From: CADEDH01 sp047971245
GTDB taxonomy: Bacteria > Actinomycetota > Acidimicrobiia > Acidimicrobiales > SZUA-35
Assembly: GCA_047971245.1 (NCBI GenBank)
Contig: JBKDZN010000110.1
Span: 1-56,736, forward strand
Direction: 5' to 3'
Length of the DNA stretch: 56,736 nucleotides
The notes under the pieces were generated by a model that worked only from the letters and a program-made list of their open reading frames with translations, searched no databases and was not told where the DNA came from. This document shows, one piece after another, positions 34,887 to 43,954 of the stretch; within the stretch, counting starts at the first letter, position 1; every line of letters begins with the position of its first letter. The position numbers and the translations under genes were made by a program.

Positions 34887-36458
34887 TCAGGTGATGAGGA
34901 TGTTCCGCATCATGCCGCCGTCCTCGTGTTCGAGGATGTGGCAGTGGTAAAGGAAGTAGCCGCGATGGTCGGCGAAGGGAACCGCGATGCGGACCCGCGG
35001 GCCCGGCCACACCAGCACGGTGTCCCGGAGCCCGGTCTCGATCACACCGTCGCCGATACGGGCCCATTCCCCGGCCAAGCCGTCGTCGTCCCAGGCGCGG
35101 GACACCACCTGGAACGGGAGGCCGTGGAGATGCATGGGGCGGGCCAGCGGTGACTGGTTGACGAACTCCCCAACTCGACGGTGCCGGCCTTCACCGTCTC
35201 GATGTCGGTCACGATCCGGCCCTCCCATTGGTTGCCGTTGATCCGGTGGGACATCCGGCTGGTCGACAGGACGAACTCCTTGGGCGCATCGGGATTGACC
35301 GCGTCCCCGGGGGTGAACCCCGGCGGCGCGCTCAGGGCGGGGATCGTCCCGGGGGCCGGTTCGGTCGCCTCGATCACGAAGGTGGCGGCGGTGGTGGCCG
35401 AGAGGTCGAGATCGGCTCCGCCCCCCATGCCGGGGCCCATGCCGCCCCCGTGTTCGACGAAGGTGTCGGCGCTCATGAGTTCGACCCGTTGCCCCGGCGG
35501 GAAGGCGGAGAAGTCGACCCACAGGTCGGTGCGTTGGGCCGGGGTGATGACCAGCCCATCGGTGGTGACCGCCTCGGGGAGAGGTGGCCGTCGGTGGCCA
35601 CGACGTGCAGGGATTCGCCGGTCGACCAGGTGAGGTACTGGCTCCGGGAGTTGGCCCCGTTGAGCAAGCGGATCCGGTACGGTTCGGGCCGCACGGCGAC
35701 CTGCAGGTCGGCCACCCCGTTGGTGACGAGGGTGTCGCCCACGAACCCGGCCATGGTGTCGTGCATGGCACCGGCGTAGCGGAGGGTGCCGTCGGGGTCG
35801 ATGGTGCGGTCCTGGAGGACGAGGGCCAGATCGTGGTCGCCGGTGGGGAGGCCGTTGTCGGCTGCGGTGGGGTCGGTCACGATGATCAGACCGGCCAGGC
35901 CCCGGTAGACCTGTTCACCGGTACGCCCGTGGGGATGGGTGTGATACCAGTAGGTGCCGGGCCGGTTCAGGACCGTGAAGTCGTAGTGGTAGGTGTTGCC
36001 GGGTTCGATGGCGTCGGTCGGCTGGCCGTCCTGATCCTGAGGGACGTTGAGCCCGTGCCAGTGGACGATGCACGCCTCGTCGAGCCGGTTCTCGAAGTCG
36101 ATCTGGACCCGCTGCCCGGTCTGCAGCTGCAGGGTGGGTCCCAGGAACGAGGTGCCGGGACCCACCGCGGCGGGGTCACCGTCCACCACGTCGGCCCGGA
36201 AGGAGTAGACGTCGCTGCTCACCCCGGCCACGATCTCGGCGGTGGCCGGCTCGGCCCACAGGCGGAGTTTCAACGCCGGGCCGGTGCGTCGAGCGCGGTG
36301 TCCGACGAGGCCTGCTGAACGGCGGTGCCGCCCGTGTCGTCCCCGCCGGTCTCCGGGTCGTCGCCCGTGGGGTTGGTGCAGCCGGCCATGGTCGCCCACG
36401 CCCCGGCGCCGGCCATCAGCTGCAGGGCCCGCCGACGGTTCATCTCGGGAGCGGTCAT
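34887..36458 (-). pseudogene. Tat-type multicopper oxidase split by three single-base frameshifts
   Basis: Four reading-frame pieces join into one ~520-aa multicopper oxidase. The N-terminus has a twin-arginine signal (MNRRRALQLMAGAGA) ending in a possible lipobox MAGC. The next piece has HWHGLNVPQDQDGQ and TYWYHTHPHG. A middle piece carries the cupredoxin 2 region. The last piece has PMHLHGLPF and YHCHILEHEDGGMM. Every shift equals one missing base: near 36278-36285, in the G4 run at 35576-35579, and in the C4 run at 35168-35171. All copper ligands are otherwise intact, so either the gene died recently or the assembly lost bases in homopolymers. TACGGT 8 nt before the ATG at 36458 suggests a leaderless start. 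Confidence 0.85.
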
Positions 36459-36641
36459 GGCCGCGCACCGTAGCCGTGCCCGGCCGCCCGTCTCGTGATG
36501 TGGGCGAATCGGCCGAAGATCTCGATGAGACCGCACTGGAAAGTCCGTCGAATCGTGAATCTCACGGTGCATGCCGCTGTTCTCTTTGGTAAATAGCCGG
36601 AAATGGAACCGAATCCATCTTAATCAAATAGGGGAATGATC

Positions 36642-36743
36642 ATGAAGAAGTTCAGCGCGAAGACTCCGGTCAATCTGCTCGTAACGGTGGCCTCGTGTGG
36701 GGCGCTCTGGTTCGTGATCGCCGCTCCGATTGTTGGTCATTAG
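36642..36743 (+). CDS. 33-aa single-pass membrane peptide
   Basis: The short frame begins MKKFSAKTPVNLL and continues with a hydrophobic helix (VTVASCGALWFVIAAPIVG), ending in His. GGGGA at 36631-36635 lies 6 nt before the ATG; an extra in-frame ATG is at 36636. The upstream ~100 bp is unusually AT-rich, as expected of a promoter. The stop codon TAG overlaps the TAA stop of the convergent DUF5317 gene. Basic N-terminus plus one TM helix resembles small stress or regulatory membrane peptides. I know no family for it. Confidence 0.6.
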   Translation: MKKFSAKTPVNLLVTVASCGALWFVIAAPIVGH

Positions 36744-37300
36744 GCCGGTTCGGCCGCCGACCGATCGTCCCGGGGCTGCAGTCGGAGGCCGATTCCGAGA
36801 GCGATGAAGCCGGCCAGGAGGACGATGTCGCCGACGCTGATCACCGCGTGGCCGAACGGCAGGGGGATCCGGTCGATCAGCAGGCTGATCGGGTCGGACC
36901 AGTGGGCGGTCACGGCCAGCTCCTGGTGTTTGGCGGCCAGGATCCCGGGTTCCCGGATCGGGGTGTTCGACACCACGGCCCTGGCGGCCGGATCGACCGG
37001 CATGGCGCCGTAGCGGATGATCGGGGCCGCGTTGGCCGCGGCACCGAGAGCCACCAGGGCGGTGGGGACGACCTGACGGCACGAGGTCCAGCAGACGGAC
37101 GCCGCCGCCATCATCCCCAGCACGAACGAGGCCGGTACGAGCGCCCGGGCCAGGCTGTCGAAGGGGACCGCGGTCAGCTGGAGCAGCACCGCCACGATCA
37201 CCGCGCCGATCTGTCCGGGTCGGAGTCGGAGGCCGGGACCCGATCCCCTCGCCAGGTGGGTCGCCACGCCCGGAATTGCCAGGGCCAACACCGTCAACAT
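36740..37300 (-). CDS. DUF5317 family membrane protein
   Basis: About 186 aa with four to five hydrophobic helices. The C-terminal block DPISLLIDRIPLPFGHAVISVGDIVLLAGFI is diagnostic of DUF5317, a family of actinobacterial membrane proteins of unknown function. The ATG at 37300 is preceded by GGGGGAGAG, which favours it over the upstream start at 37345. Its stop overlaps that of the convergent 33-aa peptide. Confidence 0.82.
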   Translation of the reverse strand: MLTVLALAIPGVATHLARGSGPGLRLRPGQIGAVIVAVLLQLTAVPFDSLARALVPASFVLGMMAAASVCWTSCRQVVPTALVALGAAANAAPIIRYGAMPVDPAARAVVSNTPIREPGILAAKHQELAVTAHWSDPISLLIDRIPLPFGHAVISVGDIVLLAGFIALGIGLRLQPRDDRSAAEPA

Positions 37301-37488
37301 CGCCGCTCTCCCCCCGTCGCCGGCCCGGGGACGGGCCGGCATCACGAAAGAGAACGCTCTGGGCCTCGTTTTGATGTTCGATGTTCGGGAACGGGCGCCC
37401 GGGTGGGCCCGAACCCGACGCCGACCCGGACCGGTCGGGCGAGCCCGGGGAGACGACCTGAGCGCTTCGCGGGCGGTAGAGTCCTGCC

Positions 37489-37842
37489 ATGGCCAACGTG
37501 CGGATCTACCACAACAAGAATTGAACGTCGTCCCGCAATGCCGTGGGCATTGCCGATGACCTGGGGGCCGACGCCGAGATCGTCGAGTACCTGAAGACGC
37601 CGCCCGATGCGGACGAGCTGCGCCGCCTGATCGACATGCTGGAGGACCCGGTCACCGACCTGGTTCGCCGCGACGCCACGTTCAAGAAGTTGGGACTCAC
37701 CGACGATGACGTGGCCACGGTCGACCAGGTGGTGACGGTGTTGGTTGACAACCCGAAGCTGCTGCAGCGGCCGATCGTGGTCAGGGGTGACACGGCCATC
37801 ATCGGCCGACCGAAGGAGCGGGTGCAGGAACTCCTGGGCTGA
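37489..37842 (+). CDS. ArsC-type arsenate reductase-like selenoprotein (in-frame TGA = selenocysteine 12)
   Basis: The frame runs ATG 37489 to the stop at 37840-37842 with a single internal TGA at 37522-37524. Read through, it gives 117 aa of the glutaredoxin-fold ArsC/YfgD family: RIYHNKN-U-TSSRNAV, EYLKTPP, LVRRDATFKKLGL, LLQRPIVV, AIIGRP. The TGA is exactly at the catalytic Cys12 of R773 ArsC, and Arg60, Arg94 and Arg107, which bind arsenate there, sit at the same numbers. A hairpin of bSECIS type follows the TGA. TAGAGT (37477-37482) lies 6 nt before the ATG, so it may be leaderless. No ars genes are nearby. Alternatives are a nonsense mutation or a shorter protein from GTG 37543, which would lack the active site. 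Confidence 0.82.
37535..37553 (+). promoter_or_regulatory. Candidate bacterial SECIS element
   Basis: GCAATGCC (37535-37542), loop GTG (37543-37545) and GGCATTGC (37546-37553) form a perfect 8-bp stem. It starts 10 nt after the TGA; in E. coli fdhF the minimal SECIS stem starts 11 nt after the UGA. The first loop base is G followed by U, as SelB requires in E. coli. The stem's A-U pairs come from the codons AAT (Asn17) and ATT (Ile21), which are disfavoured in this GC3-rich genome, suggesting selection for the RNA fold and not only for the protein. Confidence 0.75.
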
Positions 37843-37924
37843 TCTCCACCGGGTCCTGCCCCGGGTCTTGTTCGCGGCCCCCGGTGCCCGGGCGGAGCGA
37901 ACGGCCTGTGTACAGTGTGTCCCT

Positions 37925-39364
37925 ATGACGAGCGACACACTCCAGCTCGATCGGTTGGCCAGCCTTCTACCGGGCGATGTCGACTACTGCTCCATCCGGG
38001 CCGTGGTGGAGACCACCGAGAGCCTGTCGGTGCGCAATGGGGTCGTCGAGCCGATTCACACCGTGCGTGACGGGGGAGTGATGGTCACGGTGTGGATCGG
38101 TGACGCCAGTGGCTACGCCGCCACCCCGGACGCCTCCGACGAGGCGATCACCGCGGCGGTGGCCGTCGCGTCGCGCTGGGCCCGGATCTCGGCCGGGGTC
38201 TCGGTGGGCGGCGACCCGGTGCGGCTGGGCACCGGCGGCCAGTTCCGCTCGACGGTCGACGCCCCGTGGTCTGGTTCGCCGCTGGCCGAGCGGCTCGATC
38301 TGGTCCGTTCGGTGGCTGAACGGCTACGGGGCGACGACCGGATCGTCGAGTCCTCGGCCGGGGTCGTCGACCGGCGGGTCGACTCGGTGTTCGTCGACAC
38401 CGCCGGGGCCCGGATCGAGCAGACCCAGTACCACCTCATGCCGTCGATGGAGGTGGTGGCCCACCACGCCGGGATCACCCAGACCCGGTCGCACGGCCAG
38501 TTGGCGTTCAATGGCCAGGGGGGCGCCGAGGTGCTCGATCGTCACGGGTTCGCCGAGGCCCCGGAACGCCTGGTGGCCGAGGCCATCGAGTTGCTCACCG
38601 CCGTCAACTGCCCCTCCGGCCGTCGTGACGTGGTGTTGGCCGCCGACCAGATGATCCTCCAGATCCACGAGTCGATCGGCCACCCCCTGGAGCTCGACCG
38701 GATCCTCGGCGACGAGCGGAACTACGCCGGCACCAGCTTCGTCACGCTCGACATGATCGGCTCCTACCGCTACGGATCCGATCTGCTCAACGTGACCTTC
38801 GACCCCACCGTCTCCGGCGAGCTCGCCTCCTACGGGTTCGACGACGACGGCACCCCCGCCGAACGCCGGTACCTGATCCGCCACGGGATCCTGCAGCGAC
38901 CCCTCGGTGGTGCCCTGAGCCAGCAACGGGCCGGGGTGGAGGGGGTGGCCAACTCCCGGGCCTCGGCCTGGAACCGCCCGCCCATCGACCGGATGGCCAA
39001 CCTGAACGTCGAACCGGGCGACAGCAGCTTCGACGAGCTGGTGGCCGGGGTGGAGCGGGGCGTCTACCTGGAAACGAACTCGTCCTGGTCGATCGACGAC
39101 AGCCGCAACAAGTTCCAGTTCTCCTGCGAACGGGGTCGACTCATCGAGGACGGTGAGCTGACCGCTGTGGTCCGCAACCCCAGCTACCGGGGGGTGTCGT
39201 CCACCTTCTGGCGGAGCCTGAACGGGGTGGGGGATCCGTCGTCGTTCAGCGTCATGGGCACCCCCAACTGCGGCAAGGGGGAACCGTCACAGATGATCTG
39301 GGTCGGCCACGCCTCCCCACCGTGCCGGTTCACCGACGTCGAGGTGTTCGGAGCCGACGAATGA
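37925..39364 (+). CDS. tldD: TldD family metallopeptidase subunit
   Basis: 479 aa. The zinc-site signature IHESIGHPLELDRILGDE (HExxxH type) identifies the catalytic TldD subunit of the TldD/TldE protease, which degrades unfolded peptides and matures some RiPPs and CcdA-type antitoxins. The C-terminal half (GDGDDDGTPAERRYLI-like GFDDDGTPAERRYLI and RMANLNVEPGDSSFDELV) also fits. The ATG at 37925 begins the conserved N-terminus, with TACAGT 8 nt upstream. The stop overlaps the next gene by ATGA, as expected for this heterodimer pair. Confidence 0.92.
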   Translation: MTSDTLQLDRLASLLPGDVDYCSIRAVVETTESLSVRNGVVEPIHTVRDGGVMVTVWIGDASGYAATPDASDEAITAAVAVASRWARISAGVSVGGDPVRLGTGGQFRSTVDAPWSGSPLAERLDLVRSVAERLRGDDRIVESSAGVVDRRVDSVFVDTAGARIEQTQYHLMPSMEVVAHHAGITQTRSHGQLAFNGQGGAEVLDRHGFAEAPERLVAEAIELLTAVNCPSGRRDVVLAADQMILQIHESIGHPLELDRILGDERNYAGTSFVTLDMIGSYRYGSDLLNVTFDPTVSGELASYGFDDDGTPAERRYLIRHGILQRPLGGALSQQRAGVEGVANSRASAWNRPPIDRMANLNVEPGDSSFDELVAGVERGVYLETNSSWSIDDSRNKFQFSCERGRLIEDGELTAVVRNPSYRGVSSTFWRSLNGVGDPSSFSVMGTPNCGKGEPSQMIWVGHASPPCRFTDVEVFGADE

Positions 39365-40731
39365 TCGGGGCCAGCGCCGACGCCGCAACTGGCGGTGTCG
39401 CCGCCCGCACCGAGACCTACATCGACGAGCTCGTCACTGGGGCCACCGCCGGTCTGCACGGCGACGAGGTTCTGATGGTGTCGGCCCAAGGCGAGTACAG
39501 CGACTTCGTCCGGTTCAACCGAAGCCTGGTCCGCCAGGCCGGCTCGGTGGAACAGCTCTACGCCGAGGTCGACCTGTCGTCCGGGGCCCGGCACGCAGCC
39601 ATGACCCTCGGCCTGTCGTTCGATCCCGATCTCGACCGGGCCGCCCTGGCCGCCGCCCTCGACCGGCTGCGTGACCAGCGCCGCGCCCTGCCCGACGACC
39701 CGTACTTCGCCTACGCCACCGATGCCGTGTCGACCAGCCACACCAACCCGGGTCGACTCCCGGCGCCCGACGAGCTGGTTGACACGGTCACCGCCGCGGC
39801 CGCCGGCCATGACCTGGTGGGCATCTGGGCCGCCGGAACCCAGTTCTCGGCGTTTGCCAACTCGCTCGGGCAGCGGAACTGGTTTGCCAGCACCACCTTC
39901 AACCTCGACTGGTCCCTGTTCCTGCCCAACAACCAGGCCATCAAACGGTCCTACGCCGGGTTCACCTGGTCACCCGAGGCCTTCCGATCCAAACTCGACG
40001 ACCAGGTCCGGCTGCTCGACGTCCTGTCCCGGCCCCTGGTCGAGGCGCCGCCCGGGGAGTACCGGGCGTTCCTCACCCCGAAGGCCCTGTCCATGGTGTT
40101 CGCAGTACTGAGCTGGGGTGGATTCGGGCTCCGGTCCCACCGCTCGATGAGCTCCCCCCTGGCCAAGCTGGTGACCGAGAGCCGGCGGCTGTCGCCCGCG
40201 GTGACCCTCACCGAGGACACCGCCGGCGGGGTCGCCCCCGACTTCCAGGATCAGGGCTACCGTCGGCCCGCGTCCGTGCCCCTCGTGGTCGACGGCGTCC
40301 ACGCCGGGTACCTGGTGTCGCCCCGCTCAGCGGCGGAGTACGGGGTGGACGGCAACGGGGCGTCGGGCCACGAGGCGCCCGAGTCGATCGCCATGGCCCC
40401 CGGCAGCCTCGAACCGGCCGACGCCCTGACCGCCCTGGGAACCGGGCTGTACGTCGCCAACCTCTGGTACCTGAACTACAGCGATCGGGCCAACGCTCGC
40501 ATCACCGGGATGACCCGGTTCGCCAGCTTCTGGGTGGAGGACGGTGAGATCGTCGGCCCGGTCTCCCCCCTCCGGTTCGACGACACGGTCTACGGCCTGT
40601 TCGGGGACCGTCTCGAAGCGCTCACCAGCGAGGCCGAACTGGTGCTCGACTACTACACCTACGGGGGACGTTCCACCACCTCCGACCGGCTCCCCGGGTT
40701 GCTCGTCTCCGACATGCGGTTCACCCTCTGA
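39361..40731 (+). CDS. TldE/PmbA family metallopeptidase subunit
   Basis: 456 aa. A PmbA/TldE homologue that lacks the HExxxH site and forms a heterodimer with TldD. Typical blocks are VSAQGEYSDFVRFNRS near the N-terminus, FANSLGQRNWFASTTFNLDWSLF in the middle, and LYVANLWYLNYSDRANARITGMTRFASFWVEDGEIVGPV near the end (C-terminal beta-barrel lobe). The ATG overlaps the TldD stop by 4 nt. No RiPP precursor is obvious next to it, so general peptide turnover is the safer role. Confidence 0.9.
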   Translation: MIGASADAATGGVAARTETYIDELVTGATAGLHGDEVLMVSAQGEYSDFVRFNRSLVRQAGSVEQLYAEVDLSSGARHAAMTLGLSFDPDLDRAALAAALDRLRDQRRALPDDPYFAYATDAVSTSHTNPGRLPAPDELVDTVTAAAAGHDLVGIWAAGTQFSAFANSLGQRNWFASTTFNLDWSLFLPNNQAIKRSYAGFTWSPEAFRSKLDDQVRLLDVLSRPLVEAPPGEYRAFLTPKALSMVFAVLSWGGFGLRSHRSMSSPLAKLVTESRRLSPAVTLTEDTAGGVAPDFQDQGYRRPASVPLVVDGVHAGYLVSPRSAAEYGVDGNGASGHEAPESIAMAPGSLEPADALTALGTGLYVANLWYLNYSDRANARITGMTRFASFWVEDGEIVGPVSPLRFDDTVYGLFGDRLEALTSEAELVLDYYTYGGRSTTSDRLPGLLVSDMRFTL

Positions 40732-40807
40732 TCGGCCGCTCCCGCGGCCCCACCCGGACGGCCGCGGCGACTAGGTTGCTCGGTGTGCTTTCGGAACCGG
40801 GCGACCG

Positions 40808-41695
40808 ATGATCCGCAATGACATCGTCGACGAGGGGCCTTCCTACGTGGTCGAGCGGACGGAGGGAGGACCCACCCTCGTGGCCACCGGCCCGTGGACC
40901 GATGAGCTGTCGCGGCTCCTCGACGACGGCCGGGTGGACGGGTTGAACCTCAACTACGCGCGAGGGTTCCAGGACACCGGCCTCGAGTTCATGTCGGACT
41001 GGCCGTTGAAGCGCCTCGACATCCTGGCTCGAACCATCGTCGATCTCGATCAGGTCTACCGGCTCTCCGGGAGCCTCGAATCCCTCAGCGTGCAGGCCAG
41101 TAGCCGGGCCCGAATCGATCTGTCCCGCTTGCCGCACCTTGCGCGCCTCTCCTCCAGCTGGGTTCACATCAAGGAGACGATCTCGTCGGCTCCCCGCCTT
41201 CGATCACTGTCGACCCTCGGCTACGACCAGGCCGATCTGTCCGTTCTGTGGAACAACCGTGAACTTGAGCTCCTGCGGTTCAAGGACCGGCCGAGGCTGC
41301 GTCGGCTGACCGGGATCGAGGCGCTGCCCGGGCTCCGTGAGCTCGGTGTGTTCCTGGCACCCCTCGATGACCTGTCGGAGCTCGCCGCGGGGTCCATGCA
41401 GCTCGATGAACTGTGGATCGAGGCCTGCCCGATCCACGATCTGACCCCGTTGGCGTCCCAAACCGGGCTGCGCATGTTGAGCCTGAGCGAGTGCGGCGAA
41501 ATCGACAGTGTGGGGCCGCTGAGCGGCCTTCACGCCCTCGAATGTCTGTGGATCTACGGATCGACAAAGATCCTCGACAACGACCTGAACCCCATCGCCG
41601 AACTCCCGAATCTCCGCGAGTTGAGGATGAAGCGGCGGCGCTCGTACCGGCCGACCGTCCAGGCCATCCAGGAGTCGCTGGACGCGAGGAGCTGA
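40808..41695 (+). CDS. Leucine-rich-repeat-like protein
   Basis: 295 aa. At least six degenerate LRR units of ~22 residues can be seen (e.g. LKRLDILARTIVDL, LESLSVQASSRARIDL, LRELGVFLAPLDDL, LDELWIEACPIHDL, LRMLSLSECGEIDSV, LECLWIYGSTKI, LRELRMKR). There is no signal peptide, so it is cytosolic. It resembles small bacterial LRR proteins of unknown role that often sit in variable regions. It is followed 21 nt later by an uncharacterised membrane protein on the same strand. Confidence 0.72.
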   Translation: MIRNDIVDEGPSYVVERTEGGPTLVATGPWTDELSRLLDDGRVDGLNLNYARGFQDTGLEFMSDWPLKRLDILARTIVDLDQVYRLSGSLESLSVQASSRARIDLSRLPHLARLSSSWVHIKETISSAPRLRSLSTLGYDQADLSVLWNNRELELLRFKDRPRLRRLTGIEALPGLRELGVFLAPLDDLSELAAGSMQLDELWIEACPIHDLTPLASQTGLRMLSLSECGEIDSVGPLSGLHALECLWIYGSTKILDNDLNPIAELPNLRELRMKRRRSYRPTVQAIQESLDARS

Positions 41696-41716
41696 CCAGC
41701 GCGTACGCTCCGCGGC

Positions 41717-42301
41717 GTGGAGATCATCCTCGAACCAGTGGTCCACCTCCTCGGCACCCTTGTTTCGGTGGCGATCGGCGTCGGTATCGGCACGCTGGCT
41801 CTGGTGCTGATCGTCGTTGCTCGTCGGGTGATCGCGCACACGTCACGTTCGCGACTCGTTCAGGATCCGGCCGGGGGTTGGTGGCGCGTGGGCGTCGTCT
41901 ACGGGCTGAGGAATCCGATCGGCATGCGGCTCACCGGGATGTCCGGTAGCGCTCGCCGGCAACGCCGCATACGTGGCGTCGGCGACGCCGCGGTGGAGGA
42001 GACGGAGCTGTGGCATCCGCGTAGGATCCTCGACGCGTTCGACGAAGCGGCGGGGATCGCGGCGCCGGTCGTCCTCGCTGCCGCCATCGGGGTGGTCGTG
42101 GTGTTCACCGTGGAGTTGGTGATCGTCGCGCCGGTGGCACTGGCGTTTCTGGCCTACTCCGCGGTGCGAGGCCGCTGGCAGGTGGAGCTCCGTGCTCCGG
42201 ACGACAGCCGACGCATCCTCGTGGCGTCGTCCCTGTCACAAGCCCGACGCGAAGCGGCCGACGTCATCCAGCGAATCCGAGATGGACGCGCACCTGGTTG
42301 A
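41717..42301 (+). CDS. Uncharacterised membrane protein with three hydrophobic helices
   Basis: 194 aa; not recognised. A first TM helix lies near residues 8-36 (LLGTLVSVAIGVGIGTLALVLIVV), a cytoplasmic basic segment (RRQRRIRG) follows, then a pair of hydrophobic helices around residues 112-152, then a ~40-residue tail (RRILVASSLSQARREAADVIQRIRD). The start is a GTG exactly 7 nt after TACGCT (41704-41709), a leaderless arrangement. It lies just before the degraded accessory-gene region. Confidence 0.65.
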   Translation: MEIILEPVVHLLGTLVSVAIGVGIGTLALVLIVVARRVIAHTSRSRLVQDPAGGWWRVGVVYGLRNPIGMRLTGMSGSARRQRRIRGVGDAAVEETELWHPRRILDAFDEAAGIAAPVVLAAAIGVVVVFTVELVIVAPVALAFLAYSAVRGRWQVELRAPDDSRRILVASSLSQARREAADVIQRIRDGRAPG

Positions 42302-42397
42302 GATCCTGAGATCCAAGGGGGTCGTCACCCCTGTGTTCGTCGGCCCAGGGGCGAGGGCCGGTCACGTCCGCCAAAGGTCCCGCCGGCCGGGCGGAGT

Positions 42398-43575
42398 TCA
42401 GCGAAGATAGTCGTTCACGAGCGGCGACAGGCTGAGGATCAACAGGGAACGATCGGTACCGACGGCGACAGTCCCGCCTCGGGCCGCCAACGCATGAACC
42501 GGACGAAGCAGCGGGATTCGCACCGACACACCCGACACCGGGTCCCACACCCGCACCGTCCCATCGTCGCTGCCGGACACGACCCGGGGACGGCCGTCGA
42601 TCTCACCCCAGCCCACCGCCTGAACCCCGCGGGTGTGGCCCTCCAGAACCGAATGAAACGCCGTCCGCCGGCTGAAGAGCCGGCATCCACGCCACGGACG
42701 GGCCAGATCGATCGTGGCCAACAGGTCATCGGCCGACGGCTCCTCGGCCGCCGCGATCGCGGCCAGGTTGGCGGCGCGTTCGTTGGCCCGGCGGCCGACG
42801 TTGGCGGCGCCGAGTCGAAGGAACGACCGGACGACTCCCCGTACCGGTCCATCCGCCAGGTGAGCGTCGGCACTGGCCAGCACGGCTCCGAGGTGGACGG
42901 GGTCGGCGGCGACGACGAACCCGGGATCCTCCACCAGGCGATGGAGCATCTCGCCGGCGTCGGCGTGGGTGGCCAGGTGGTGACGGAGGTACCGGTTGGC
43001 GTCCACCCATGCCGCGCCCGCATCCGGGACGAGACCCCGGAGCGCCTCGGTCAATCGGGCCTGGATTTCGGCCTCAGAACTCACGCTGGGCCACCTCCCG
43101 GAAATAGCGGTTGAGTTCCTCGTGGAACAGGCGGTAGACGGCCTGCTGACCGTCGGATGCCTCGACCAGGTACCAGGCCGCCTCGCGCAGCGTGAGGGCC
43201 ACGTCGTCGTCGTACGCCCGGCCGGTGATCGCCTCGGCCATGGTCGGCCAGATCCGGAATCTCGGCACCCCCCTCACCCTCGGCGAACGCCGCGGCCATC
43301 AGCAGGTGCCGCATGGTCGCCCGCTCAACCGGGTCGTCGATCCGCTTCAGGTCGGCTTCGACCTGTTCACCGAACGCCTCATACGAGCCGATGGCCGGGA
43401 GACGCTGCGGCCAGCCGGGCTCGAGGTCCAGTTGAGGTTGAGAAAGGACGGCCTGCACGGCCAACCGGGCGTAGAGGAAGACGGATCCCGTCCGCGCCGC
43501 GACCTCCTCAGCGATCAGACGGGCTCGGTCTTCTGGGTAGGGGTTGGCCAGGAGCCGGTCGGCGAGCGGCGGCAT
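42398..43575 (-). pseudogene. C-terminal remnant of a STAND NTPase with WD40 repeats, with two frameshifts
   Basis: Reading downwards from 43575: LADRLLANPYPEDRARLIAEEVAARTGSVFLYARLAV (NTPase helical region), a shift in the G6 run near 43266, VPRFRIWPTMAEAITGR...AWYLVE...YRLFHEELNRYFREV, a second shift near 43080, then SSEAEIQARLTEALRGL...YLRHHLATHADAGEMLHRL and one or two WD40 blades (VLEGHTRGVQAVGWG, VVSGSDDGTVRVWDPVSG). Both shifts equal an extra base (or two missing). The P-loop NTPase part and most WD40 blades are gone. The 228-codon frame at 42398-43084 could be expressed, but looks like a fragment. Such proteins are often defence or signalling NTPases. Confidence 0.75.
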
Positions 43576-43950
43576 GGTGCCCGATCCCGGCGATCCGTTC
43601 GGGTTCCCGGCGGGCCTGGATCCCGCTGATGTGCCGTTCGGGTTGCCGGCGGATATGGCGGCGGCGTCGCTGGGGTCGGGCGGCCGGCCGGCGCTCCGGC
43701 TGGTGGATCCTTCGGGTTCGGCTGGCCCCGGACGGGTCGACACGGCCTCGGTGGGCGCGGACTGTTTCGTGCCGCGGGTGTCGCTCGCCCACATCCGTCC
43801 CGAGATCTGGCGCCGGGTCCGGGTACCCGTCGACGCCGCCTTCGGCCAACTCCACCGCCTGCTCCAGCTGGTGTTCGGCTGGGACGACTCCCACCTCCAC
43901 GTGTTCGAGTTCGACGGTCTGACGATCGGGCCCGACGGAACCGATCTCGG
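43574..43950 (+). pseudogene. Plasmid pRiA4b ORF-3-like protein, N-terminal fragment
   Basis: From the ATG at 43574, after a Gly/Pro-rich leader, come PRVSLAHIRPEIWRRVRVPVDAAFGQLHRLLQLVFGWDDSHLHVFEF, which is diagnostic of the pRiA4b ORF-3 family (IRPxIWRR, FGWxDSHLHxF). The similarity stops around 43940-43950, where the DNA becomes the antisense of a DarG fragment; the open frame continues to 44443 but is no longer family sequence. It is therefore a truncated gene fused to unrelated DNA. Its function is unknown in the family. Confidence 0.78.
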
Positions 43951-43954
43951 CTTC

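Noticed and set aside
37543..37842. Short ArsC/Spx-like gene starting at GTG 37543
   Set aside because: This start falls in the loop of the hairpin and removes the beta-strand and active-site loop needed by the fold; in-frame coding homology extends upstream to the ATG at 37489.
39361..40731. Second TGA/selenocysteine candidate elsewhere in the window (e.g. around the Tld genes and broken oxidase)
   Set aside because: The other interruptions are frameshifts, not single in-frame TGA codons at catalytic cysteines.
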